Positions 48,317 through 58,542 of a DNA stretch of 64,000 bases are shown piece by piece (the first letter of the stretch is position 1; the number at the start of each line of letters is the position of its first letter). The position numbers and the translations under genes are program-made. The notes below the pieces were generated by a model. That model saw nothing but the letters and a program-made list of their open reading frames with translations, was not told the origin of the DNA and made no database searches. Source of the stretch: Linnemannia schmuckeri (lineage: Eukaryota; Mortierellomycota; Mortierellomycetes; Mortierellales; Mortierellaceae); NCBI GenBank assembly GCA_029449235.1, contig JANATG010000011.1, forward strand, positions 1,642,001 through 1,706,000, given 5' to 3'.

Positions 48317-49241
48317 TTACAAGGGAAGAAAAAAAAAGTGAAGATGGATGAATCAACGAGTGGAATCGATCCTCTTGCCAGGATCTCGGGCGATTTAAAG
48401 TGATTGGTGGTTTTTTTTTGAGATCGCTGATTCTGAGGAGGAGAGAAGGGGAAGGGGAAAAAAAGGATCTGGAGGTTGGTGGGAAGGCTTTTTTTCCCGG
48501 GGAGAGAGGGGGTGTGGAGTGAGCGAGAGAGAAGGAGAGAACAGACGAGAGAGAAGGAAGGAGAAGAGAGAAGCAGGGAGTGCAAAGGAAGGCAGAGGAA
48601 CAAGGTCAATTGGTAATAGACGGGAAAGAGAAGGAAGGAAGAAAGGAAGGAAGGGGAAAAGAAGAGGGACAAAGAGGGAACAATGAGGGGACAGATCAAA
48701 GGGAAGAGAAAAGATATGATATATGTATGTGTGCGTGTCCAATGGTGATGGCAATGGCAATGGTAGGAGAATGAGGGTATGGGAGAGTAACGAGAAAGAA
48801 AGAAAGGGGGAAGAGAATGTCATCATCTCACTCTCAGGCCACTTTGTTTGCTGTAACTATGCATGGTATGGTTTCGTGTATGCAGTCACAGGCCCAGGAT
48901 CAACGCGACCAGAGCAAGAGAGAGAGGTCTGACCGTCAGTTGTCAGACAAGCAGACGAGCTCATTGTCGGTTTCGGACATGATCGTGCTCTGCTGGTCCC
49001 GTCCTCTCCGACCTTGCGGATAGACGACAATCAATGTCTGACAGGTGTCCTGCAATCTAAAAAAAGATAGCGCGAGCACTTGAACTTATACGCATAGTCA
49101 TCGACGCGACCTTTGATCACTTTCCTGATTATTCTCTCAAAGACGCGTTTTCACCCGTAAACCGGCGCCAGGATGGCTGACGGCTGAACAATGTTTCGGA
49201 TTCCTTATTACCCTTTTGACGCCACCATTTTTTCATTCTTT

Positions 49242-49277
<36 letters not shown>

Positions 49278-49442
49278 GGTTTCACGCAAAAATATCTACC
49301 ACCTTTCTTCTTTAACGAACCAACAAACATACTTCTCTTTCTTCTTCTTTTTCATGGTTATTTTTACACCTTCATACACTCTTCCACTTTCTTCGCCTAT
49401 TTACCACTTATCTCACCTAATTTAATCACTCGCACCCGCCGC
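48317..49442. promoter_or_regulatory. Divergent promoter region with poly(dA:dT) tract
   Basis: Interval between divergent genes. The left part is GA-rich on the plus strand (pyrimidine-rich for the minus-strand gene); the right part has 32 consecutive T at 49244-49275, about 170 bp before the plus-strand start. It probably drives both genes. Confidence 0.45.
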
Positions 49443-51443
49443 ATGTCGACAACCACAAAGCCGGTACTCACGTCAGAATCACCGATGGCAAGAGCGCCGC
49501 CAACGAAGTCTGGATTGCCTCTACCGAGAGCATCACCAACCGAGCCTCAGCCAACATACACGTACACCTACATCGACAGTCCAAACACCACCCAATGGAC
49601 GATAAGCACACGAACACTGATACGCACAGGGATAAGAATTAGCTCCCAACCCTCCGCCGAGACCGAGGGAGCTACCACCATGGCCACGTCCACTTCTTCT
49701 GAACTTTATCCGTCGACAAGTACTTCTTCGGAGATTATTTCACCTTCCACTTCGTCTGATTCAACAACAACGACTGACAGCACTACAACAACCACCACCA
49801 CAGAATCTAATACTTCATCGTCAATAATAACAATAACAACAACAACAACTGTCTTGCCCTCGACTACTACCACCTATTCGACAACAATGTCCACCACCAG
49901 TTGGACATACACCCGTCCAACAACAACCACTTCAGTTGACCCAATTATCCCGCCAACGCCTCCACCCTCTAATGACTCGGACAAACTCTCGACTGGTGCT
50001 ATCGTTGGGATTGCAGTCGCTAGTGTCGTCGGTATCATTGCACTAGCCCTCAGCGCCTTTCAAATTGTGCGCCGTCAACGACGTAACAGGAATTCCTTGT
50101 ATTATCAGAATCCGCCACCAATGCAGGAAACTCGTCCCAATAACTACGGTGGTGGTGGAGGAGGAGGTCAAGTCAACAACAGCAACAGCGATACAGGACT
50201 TGGTATCACCAACAGCAACACCAATACCCCGCACGGCGGGGGTGACTTTAGGATATCGCAGGAGCAGATGAACGCATCTTCGCTGGACAATGGTGGCGGG
50301 TTTTCGAGTCAATCAAGTGGATTTGGTTACGACAACGGTGTCGGCTCTGCAACGGCACTCGGTACAGGAATGTATGGTTACGGCGATGACTACCGCTACC
50401 AGCATCAAACTCTGCAGAACCACCATCCGTACTATCCCTCTTTGAATAGTCAACCGCTCACCTACACGCCACCCACAGAACCGGACATTGCACCGGAGAA
50501 TCGATATGATCCTACCTATGCTTCTCGACGGGAGCAGGAGGCCGCATATATGAACTATCAGCAGCAACTCTACTTGCAAAGCCAGCAGCAACAGCAGCAA
50601 CAACTTCAGCAACAGCAACTTCAACAGCAACAACAAAGGAGGCAGCAGTATTTAGCAGGTCAACTGCCAATGCCAACGCCTGTCATCCCATCAACAACAA
50701 CGGAGCCATTCGACACGCGACCCACTGTCATTGGCGACGACGGCCAGGAAGGCTACTACCCCGAAAACCGCTTCTCAGTTAACACTCAGACATACCTTGA
50801 CCGACTACGAGGAAGTTATCCACCTTCAGCGATTGACCGAGGGCTCATGGGAATTCCTTTTGCAGAGAGTGGGGATGGGAATGGTGTTGTGAATAACAAC
50901 ACAGGGACTCCCAGTCCAGGTCTGACTCCTTCTCTTCCCGTGCCTGTCCCTGTCCCTGTCCCGCCGATCTCGTCTCACGTCGGAGCTGGAACTGCAGGCA
51001 ACATGACAGGTTCTGAAGACTATGCCTACCCACAGAGCGATGCCCGTCGTGTCTCGCCGGATGATCGTAGGCCCAGTCCACCCAGACCTACATCATCATC
51101 GGCAGTAGATACCCCTGCGGTGACAGTTCAAGCTAACGACCAGGACCAGCCTGCTGTCTATAATGACACCACTGCTGCTGCCAGTACGATACAGGGCGAG
51201 GTCACCCCTCCCAATCGATCCACAGAAGGAGAAGGTGGTGCGACAGAGAGCAACAACAACAACATCGCTCGATCTTCAAAACGGTTGAGCGTATTGTCTC
51301 AGGCATCGTCGACGGCGTCGAGCAGTCTAAACCCCAAGCAATATCACTCTCCACAGTTGGTCTCCCCCAAACGAGCACCCCAGGTCCGGCATCCAGAGGA
51401 AGAGCCGACCATCACCATGATAACGCGCGAGCCAATGTTGTAG
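49443..51443 (+). CDS. Ser/Thr-rich single-pass membrane protein
   Basis: Intronless, 666 aa from ATG 49443. I choose this start because the in-frame region upstream is the T-run and leader. Residues about 80-170 are almost entirely Ser and Thr, typical of heavily O-mannosylated fungal surface stalks. One membrane segment (about 182-205, STGAIVGIAVASVVGIIALAL) is followed by RRQRRNRN as a cytoplasmic anchor. The cytoplasmic tail (about 210-666) is Asn/Gly-rich, then Gln-rich (about 375-400), then Pro/Ser-rich with repeated PVPVPVP. There is no obvious cleavable signal peptide, as in the membrane protein at 23330. The plan (S/T stalk, one TM, Gln-rich tail) resembles Mid2/Mtl1-type wall stress sensors, without proof of homology. 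Confidence 0.75.
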   Translation: MSTTTKPVLTSESPMARAPPTKSGLPLPRASPTEPQPTYTYTYIDSPNTTQWTISTRTLIRTGIRISSQPSAETEGATTMATSTSSELYPSTSTSSEIISPSTSSDSTTTTDSTTTTTTTESNTSSSIITITTTTTVLPSTTTTYSTTMSTTSWTYTRPTTTTSVDPIIPPTPPPSNDSDKLSTGAIVGIAVASVVGIIALALSAFQIVRRQRRNRNSLYYQNPPPMQETRPNNYGGGGGGGQVNNSNSDTGLGITNSNTNTPHGGGDFRISQEQMNASSLDNGGGFSSQSSGFGYDNGVGSATALGTGMYGYGDDYRYQHQTLQNHHPYYPSLNSQPLTYTPPTEPDIAPENRYDPTYASRREQEAAYMNYQQQLYLQSQQQQQQQLQQQQLQQQQQRRQQYLAGQLPMPTPVIPSTTTEPFDTRPTVIGDDGQEGYYPENRFSVNTQTYLDRLRGSYPPSAIDRGLMGIPFAESGDGNGVVNNNTGTPSPGLTPSLPVPVPVPVPPISSHVGAGTAGNMTGSEDYAYPQSDARRVSPDDRRPSPPRPTSSSAVDTPAVTVQANDQDQPAVYNDTTAAASTIQGEVTPPNRSTEGEGGATESNNNNIARSSKRLSVLSQASSTASSSLNPKQYHSPQLVSPKRAPQVRHPEEEPTITMITREPML

Positions 51444-51549
51444 TTCGCCACTAGACATCGTTGCTTAGGCACACAAAGAATAAAAAAAGGTGAAGGAAGA
51501 GTCACGTGTGAATCGACAACATTGCCCACAACCCACTGTACTCTCGTAC

Positions 51550-51555
51550 AATAAA
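51550..51555 (+). terminator. Candidate polyadenylation signal
   Basis: AATAAA 106 bp after the membrane-protein stop codon and 234 bp before the Ypt1 start, so the two genes are closely packed. Confidence 0.45.
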
Positions 51556-51697
51556 AAAGAACGACCAACCATCGTCGTCGTCTTTTTTTTTCTTTGTTTT
51601 TTTCTTTTTGTGTTCTCAACACACACACTTCATCTTTTTTCTTTCACTCTTCACATCCACTCACTCCTCTTACTCACTCACACCCACATCCGCACAA

Positions 51698-51701
51698 CAA
51701 T

Positions 51702-51764
<63 letters not shown>

Positions 51765-51780
51765 AACAACAACAACAACA
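51698..51780. repeat. (AAC)n microsatellite in the Ypt1 leader
   Basis: About 27 AAC triplets with two AAT interruptions, ending 8 bp before the Ypt1 start codon. Confidence 0.9.
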
Positions 51781-51788
51781 CATCCACC

Positions 51789-53840
51789 ATGAACCCCGAA
51801 TAGTAAGAACACTCTACCCTTTCGCTTTATTACAAGGAAACAAGTGAGCAACGTGGCCAAGCGTCAGCCAACTGTGCCTCATTCACTCCTCTTGGCGCAA
51901 CCAGTTTGCAAAAATACATACACCCCTGTTATCGGTCTCGACTCGTACACCAAGGACTGAATTGTGTCTGGCAGTTCTCAGAATTGCCTTAGTGCCCTGA
52001 TAAATAGCACATACACAAACACATACCCCAATAATTGACTTCTTGAAAGGATATACAGGCAACAAAGAAAAAAGAACAAAGAAGAAAAAAGGACTAATCC
52101 CAAGCAGGAGCAATAATGTTCCAAGGAACCCTGACCGTGCTATGCCCTTTTTTTTTAGGGTGTCTCTTCGCCACATACGACAGACATACAGACACATACC
52201 AGAACACACCATCGCCCACCTATTCTTTCTCTTTCAACAAGAGAAAGAAAAAAAGGCGATGAAGAGTTCTTTTTGCCGCGTTGACGTCGACTGAATCACA
52301 TGACAAACGAAGAGTGCTGACAGTCGACTTTCCTTTTTCCTACTCTCTCATTACAGCGATTACCTCTTCAAGCTTCTTTTGATCGGTGACAGTGGTGTCG
52401 GGAAGTCTTGCCTTCTTCTTCGTTTTGCCGACGACACCTACACCGAGAGCTACATCTCTACTATCGGTGTCGACTTCGTAGGTGGCCTTTCTTTATGTCT
52501 ATCGACTTACACCTGCTAGACTACCTTCTGGGCCTGTTGCTGTTGGTGTATCCTGTCCTGGGCGAATGCTGCGCGACAAAAGTGACAGAAACAGCAAACA
52601 ACAACCAACCAGCAAGCAACACACAACAGAAACCACAAGTGGTGGCCCATAGACGTAAAAAGGGGGTTTTTTTTTCTTTGTGGGCAAACAGGAAGTTCAA
52701 CCAACCGAGTACAGTGAACTAGAGCAGTGCAGTACAGGCAGGCAGGCAGACAGACAGGGAGACAAGCCAAAACGGGCAGCCAGAGCGAGCAGACAAAGCA
52801 ACACTCCGGAATGAATCTGCATGAGCATAGACCAACAGCCGAGCTGAGAGCTCCATGTCGACACACTAACCGAGCAAAATGAACCCAGCCTTTTTTGAGC
52901 TTCCCTCTACCTAGTCCTTACACACAAAATCAGTCTGTGTGCAGTGTTACTTATCTCTTGTCGTTGTTTTTTGATATCATAGAAAATCCGCACCATTGAA
53001 CTCGAGGGCAAGACCGTCAAGCTTCAAATCGTAAGTTGGCCTTGACTTGTCTGCTGCACACCGATTCTAAGGAAACACAAACGTGGCGCCCATTGCTGTC
53101 GTCATAGCGCTAACCAATTGCTTCTTTCTTTTCACTTCATATATCGGCGGTTTTTATGCGGTCATCGGATACAGTGGGATACGTAAGGATCAAATTCGAC
53201 CATTTCGCTGCAGCTGCGTACGTTGATATGCGTTGAAACAAAGAAAGGTTGCCTACTAACCAGAGATCCCACTCTTCTTAACATATCGCAAATATAGTGC
53301 TGGACAGGAGCGTTTCCGCACCATCACCTCCTCGTACTATCGCGGAGCACACGGCATCATTGTCGTCTATGATGTGACAGACCAGGACACCTTCAACAAC
53401 GTTAAGCAGTGGCTCGCCGAGATTGATCGTTACGCTTCGGAGGGCGTAAACAAGTTGTTGGTTGGAAACAAGAGTGACTTGACTAACAAGAAGGTCGTCG
53501 ACTACACCGTCGCCAAGGTAACGAGCCGAATCGATATGCAACCTGCAAAGCAATTTCGGAAGAACTTTTTCTATGCAACGGACACTGTGCTAATTGCATT
53601 TGCATGCGTACTTTGTGTGACATTTCACTATTATAGGAATTTGCTGACCAGCTCACGATTCCCTTCTTGGAGACATCGGCCAAGAGCGCCACCAACGTTG
53701 AGCAGGCTTTCTTGACCATGGCCAAGCAGATTAAGGACCGCATGGGAGCTGCCAATGTTGATGCCTCAGGCCCCAGCAAGAACATCAAGGTCGGATCTGG
53801 TCAGCAGTTGCCTGCCCAGACCAGCGGAGGATGCTGCTAA
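51789..53840 (+). CDS. ypt1: Rab1/Ypt1-type GTPase
   Basis: Six exons, 51789-51802 (14 nt, MNPEY), 52357-52477, 52983-53030, 53175-53182 (8 nt), 53298-53517 and 53637-53840, give 204 aa with perfect phase. P-loop GDSGVGKS, effector [11 protein letters not shown], switch [22 protein letters not shown], base recognition NKSD, ETSAK, and a C-terminal CC for geranylgeranylation are all present, with the Rab1-class segment [16 protein letters not shown]. This protein governs ER-to-Golgi and Golgi vesicle tethering and early autophagy. The first intron (51803-52356) is unusually long. The WDT of switch II is encoded by an 8-nt exon; its flanking introns have CTAAC and TACTAAC branch points. A CAA-type repeat leader directly precedes the ATG. 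Confidence 0.96.
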
Positions 53841-54103
53841 ATCAGCCTCTGTCCTCTCATCATCGTCGCTGCTTCTTGACCTTTTTTTTGAATGCGCGCG
53901 TGTTTACATTGTCTGCCTCCTTCGGTTAAAATAGACACACGCCATTTACGTTGTTACCCAGGCCAAACTACATTCTCAACCTCTCCTCTCCTTCATCGGC
54001 TCCTAATCAGTCTTCTTTTGTGCATCATCGGGACAACAGGCTGATCCTAGTTACCGTAGTCTCTTTTATGCCTCAAGTCTTTTTTTTTTTCTTCTTTTCA
54101 TAC

Positions 54104-54109
54104 AATAAA
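54104..54109 (+). terminator. Candidate polyadenylation signal of Ypt1
   Basis: AATAAA 264 bp after the Ypt1 stop codon, following a T-rich tract. Confidence 0.5.
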
Positions 54110-54769
54110 GTCATTACACACTAGTCTTTTTCTATCAATTGATGTGCATGCTCAGCTATTGTATAGATTGACTAGTACAGGTACATCGGTCATATCACCT
54201 ACAACTTTGACCGCATTATGAAAAGGGCACGAGGCTTGTTCGTTCCTCCTAGAGCAGCGCAGTCAGGTTGGGCGTCAGAAGGACCGAGATTCGAGAAATG
54301 TACTCGGGTTTGGGGTGTGTTCCAGCAGCCGAGAGCCGCGGGGACGAATGGTGGAGAAAGAAAATAAAGAGTTGATTTTGTTGATATGCGCTGCTGTCCA
54401 TGTTACGTTTTCTCGATCGAATGCATCATTTCTACTCCAAAAACCATGAGCTTGACTGAGCTGGATAACATGATGCGGATTTTTGTATGTTTTGGTGGCT
54501 CGGTCTTTGACAAGGACAAATCTTGGAATGAAGAGAGCGCCAACGGGGTGTAACGAGCGCAACTCAAAAACAAAAAGGAACAGCAGCAGCAGCAGCAGCG
54601 GCAGCCCAGCTACAGAAATTGAAGCCAATACTCGGACTCTTCCTGCACGAACGCACATCTCGTGGAGTGGGTGGAATGAGGAGATGGAAGACCGAAAGGT
54701 CAAATAAGGTTTATTTCGTTTCTTTCTAAACCAAACAAGTGGAGAGCAATTGCAAGGTGTGTTATTGCA

Positions 54770-54777
54770 TATAAAAG
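54770..54777 (+). promoter_or_regulatory. TATA box of the four-TM protein gene
   Basis: TATAAAAG, 176 bp before the start codon, followed by a CT-rich leader. Confidence 0.6.
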
Positions 54778-54945
54778 GCCTGGGTTTGGGTACCAACTCT
54801 TCTTTCGGTCTTTTCCTTCTTTCCTCTTTATCTTCTCTGCTCCATCTGCGCACCTTTTCCCTCTCGTTCACGCACACCTCCCTTCGTTTCCCACCAAACC
54901 TCCCGTTTTTCCTTCCTCGGTTAACCGAAAAAGTCTTCAACAAAA

Positions 54946-55653
54946 ATGCCAGCCCAATTCCTCGCTTCGCACCCAGATGTCACTTTAGCCGCGGCCCAAA
55001 GAGTGGCTGCATTGGCACCGTACCTGACTCCTTCGGTGACGATCAATCTGGGCTTGGGAGGGTACCATCTGATGATGGGTCTCCTCCTCGGTGTTGTCAA
55101 GTACCAGCAGATCCATGCCTCCAAGGCCTACACCGCCCACCCCTACATCTCTACCGGTAAGTTATTGTTTATTAGGGAGTGTGAGGGGGATTTTTTTTTT
55201 GTTGGTTTGTCAGAATTGATCCCTGCATTGAATTTCAGGCGAACATGTGTTCTAACCTATCTGTGCCTGAAATATTCTCCATCCTCCCCTGCCTTGTACC
55301 TCATACCATGTATGATCATAGCCCACCGCGCATCGCTGATGTACGGTTTCGCATCCGCTCAGCTGGCCGGGATAGCGCTCCTCTCTTCTTTCTCCGAGAA
55401 GACCAACGTTTGGGCGACTATCGCCACCCAATCCTTCTTCGTGCAAGCTGTCCTGATGTACGCCGCACACGGACTCCTCCGCGATACGACCAACCAACTC
55501 AAGCCCCCACATCGTGTGGGTGAGAAGCATGCGATCCCGCCTTGGATGGTGAAGGGGTTCATGTGGTCGTTGATTGCGGCCGAGGTTGGTGGATGTGGAG
55601 TTTTGATTGCGGGGATGGTCAAGACCTTTATGGATATCTTGCCCAAGGCGTAA
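54946..55653 (+). CDS. Four-TM integral membrane protein of unknown function
   Basis: Preferred model: two exons, 54946-55156 and 55322-55653, encoding 180 aa. Four hydrophobic helices are predicted: TINLGLGGYHLMMGLLLGVV, SLMYGFASAQLAGIALLSSF, WATIATQSFFVQAVLMYAAH and SLIAAEVGGCGVLIAGMV. Short loops separate them, with KYQQIHASKAY after helix 1 and a conserved-looking HRASLM at the splice. The intron has a GTAAGT donor and a CATAG acceptor. It is 165 nt, a multiple of three, and free of stops, so an unspliced mRNA would also give an uninterrupted 235-aa product. I recognise no family. A strong TATA box and biased codons suggest good expression. It may sit in an internal membrane. Confidence 0.68.
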   Translation: MPAQFLASHPDVTLAAAQRVAALAPYLTPSVTINLGLGGYHLMMGLLLGVVKYQQIHASKAYTAHPYISTGKLLFIRECEGDFFFVGLSELIPALNFRRTCVLTYLCLKYSPSSPALYLIPCMIIAHRASLMYGFASAQLAGIALLSSFSEKTNVWATIATQSFFVQAVLMYAAHGLLRDTTNQLKPPHRVGEKHAIPPWMVKGFMWSLIAAEVGGCGVLIAGMVKTFMDILPKA

Positions 55654-56244
55654 AGCCCCAAGGAGCATGCTCTTTTTATGGGGCATAGAAGATGATTCCC
55701 TTTGTATCTTCTTTTTCTACTTCTTTCTTTCCAACTATCCTTTCCTTCTGACCTGCCCTAGCGGCGGCATTAACGACTTTGTGAGTGGCACATTTCAACC
55801 CATCGAGCTATGCTCCACTGCGTTCTCATCGCTTTCCCTTCAGCGTCAGCTATGGGAATTGGTGATTTCTTGATCCAACACCCCTCCCTCTCAAAGTTGT
55901 AAGCATAGTTTTCGTTAACAGTGTTCTTTTTTTTTTTTTTTTTTTTTTTTGAGAGGAAGCCGCCCAAGCTTTGTATGATGTTCATCCACCTCTTCAAAAT
56001 AAACAAACACATAACCTATTTTCCCTTCTTTTTGAAAGCACCCATGCCATAGAACAGAAAAACGCAAAGGGAGGCGCGACTAAATATTTGTTCGCAGCAT
56101 CTTGACATGTTTTTTTAAATTTCCTGGTGATGTAAAAAAAAGTGCAAAGCCACCTTACAGAATTTCCAAGTAAAGCAATTCGCACCTTACTTTTCAAATG
56201 CATCTCTCAACCATACCAAACACCACAACTCAAGAAACATCGCC
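55654..56244. other. Intergenic gap with 24-T run
   Basis: Contains T24 at 55927-55950, which may be promoter-associated for the downstream gene. No gene is seen. Confidence 0.4.
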
Positions 56245-58207
56245 ATGTCAACAAGAGACAGCCATCACAGGAAACGGGACAGGAGCAGGAGCCCTGGGGG
56301 CGACAGTCATCGCCATCGCCGTTCAGAACCTTCAAAGTCCCGGGACAAAGACCGTGACCGCGAGCGAGAACATCGCCATCGCGACAACGACAGTCGCGAC
56401 CGCGAATCGACAAAGCGACGTGACAGCAGTCGTTCGCCCAGTCGAGGTGACCGCGACCGTGACGATCGTGACGACCGTGGTGACCGCGACAGGCACCGCG
56501 AGAAGTCCTCGCGTCGTGAGCATAAAGACGACGAGGATTCCAAGAAGCGATCCAGACGCGAGTCTGAGAAGGCGACGGATCGGAGTAATAGAGACAAGGA
56601 TCGGGAACGAGACCGGGATAGGGATCATCGTCGAAGCGAGAAAAGTAGTCGTCGTGATCACCGTGATAAAGAGGATGATCGTCGCCGCAGTCGCCGTCGG
56701 TCTGCATCTATATCAGAATCAGGATCAGAGTCTGGAAGCGATAGTGGTAGCAGCAGTGGATCGGACAGTGGGAGTGAGAGTGAGGAGGATGAGATGGTTA
56801 AGAAGGCCAAATCCATGATCCAAAGTACATCCTTTTTTGTTATCTTATCTTTTTATTTCATATCATTTCCATTTCATATCCTTTCATTTCGTTTGGTTTC
56901 CTTGTATACCTGCTTACTTCTTTTTCATGGGGTGTTAGAGCATGAGCTGACCATCAATGTTGTCTACTTTTTTTATTGGGATATAGCCATCTCGGAGGAC
57001 GACTACTTTACAAAATCGTCAGAGTTCAGACTGTGGCTTCGCCAGGACAAGAAGAAGTACTTTGAAGACCTGACCGCAGACGACGCCCGGAAGTATTTCA
57101 AGAAATTTGTCCGCCGCTGGAACGACTTTGAACTCGATGGTAAACCCCATCTCGTACCCTTCCTCAGACTTTAAAACTTTTACTCTATACATCTCAACAG
57201 CCTCCATAGAACGACTTATCTAACCCAAAAACTATCTTACCATTTTGAATAATAGAATCGTATTATAAGGGAGTCCGCACATCCCAAATCCCTACAAAGT
57301 CAATGACGAAGTACCAATGGAAGTTCGCAAAGACGATCGATAAGGCAGATCTGAACAAGGTCGAGAGTATCAAGGATTCGATCGATACTATGACCAATGT
57401 CCGGTTTGCGCATGAGGTCGGGCGGCTTACTGGAGTTTCCTCTGCTAGCGCCTTGGATGCCGGGTCAGGATCTGGATCTGGAGCAGGAGCGGGCGTAAAG
57501 AGGACTCTAGGACCTTCGATGCCTCCACCTGCGGCAACGGCGCCAATTGGACCACGACGATCCATGACCGCCGACGAAGGTAAAGCACGCGTTACCACTC
57601 ATTCACATCTCGTTCGTAATATTTTGCACGCGTATTTTTTTTTACCGTTTTCATAACCTCACTAAAACCCACACCTTTTCTATTCCTCTTTTTTCCATAC
57701 ATTGTTTCAACAGTCGCCGAAAAAGAAGAACAAGACTTTCGAAACCGCCAGATCCACAGAGCAGAACAAAAACGATACCGTAAAGAAAAAGAAGTCATCC
57801 TTGAAGAACTCGTCCCAAAAGCCACAGGGCGCGAAGCCATGCTCGAGAAACGAAGGGCTCAAACTGCGTACCATCGGCGAGAACGGTCCCCTGATGTTGA
57901 GTTGCCCGAGCAGGATCTGATGGGTTCTGGGAATGGCGGGGATGATTACAAGTCGATGCTGGCGGCGGAGAGGAGGAGGAAGGAGGCTAGGGAGGCTAGG
58001 AGATATGGAGGCGGTGGCGGTGCAGGACCGGGACAGCCGTCTTCTTCGTATGGTCCTAGTGCTGCCGGTCCGTCACCAGCAGCGGGAGGAGGAGGAGGAA
58101 GTGTGCTTGGAGCGAAGCAACAAGCGTACAAGGAGAAGGAGGCCAAGCAGATGGAAGAGTTCCGGAAACTCTGGGCACAAACCCAAGCCAACAAAGGGGG
58201 TCTCTAA
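56245..58207 (+). CDS. RS-rich SCI1-like nuclear protein
   Basis: Four exons, 56245-56824, 56987-57139, 57256-57579 and 57714-58207, give 516 aa with matching phases. Residues 1-165 are Arg/Asp/Ser-rich with alternating RS/RD/RE dipeptides like splicing factors, then a Ser/Gly/Glu tract. The conserved core follows (about 195-250: SEDDYFTKSSEFRLWLRQ, KKYFEDLTADDARKYFKKFV, RRWNDFELDESYYKG), which resembles the plant style cell-cycle inhibitor 1 (SCI1) family. The C-terminus has a charged helical region (about 350-400) and a Gly-rich stretch, ending in an AKQMEEFRKLWAQ helix. A nuclear RNA-processing role is probable from the RS domain; the SCI1 match is from memory and is less certain. Confidence 0.75.
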
Positions 58208-58542
58208 TATGGCAGAGTACATCCACGCGCATTAAACTGTCATCTTAATAAATTGGTTGTTAAGATATTTTTATGAAAACCAAGTTACTTTTTTGTTACA
58301 GACAGATTCTATGTATCGAAAGAACGCTTCCTTTTTTTTTCCTCCCCGCGGCTTCGCCCATAATACACAATAAGGAAGAAAAATAATAAAAAAAGAGGTA
58401 ATTGGTAATAGAGAAAACACTAGAAAAGAGAAGAAATCGTTACAAGAGGGGGGGGAGGGGCATCATGAGAGAAAAAAAGAACAATAAAAAAAAAATGAAA
58501 ACAAAAGAAAGGAAGAGAGAAGGGTAAAACAACGAAGCGACT
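58208..58542. other. Convergent gap
   Basis: A 335-bp tail-to-tail interval with a candidate AATAAA at 58247-58252 for the plus-strand gene. Otherwise A-rich with nothing recognisable. Confidence 0.45.

Larger units (their letters stand above)
53841..54945. other. Intergenic region between Ypt1 and the four-TM gene
   Basis: No gene is supported. A CAG-type repeat of about eight units lies near 54579-54600, and the TATA box at 54770 sits toward the right end. Confidence 0.45.

Noticed and set aside
54275..54943. Minus-strand frame of 222 codons
   Set aside because: It covers the TATA box and leader of the four-TM gene on the other strand and has no recognisable motif.
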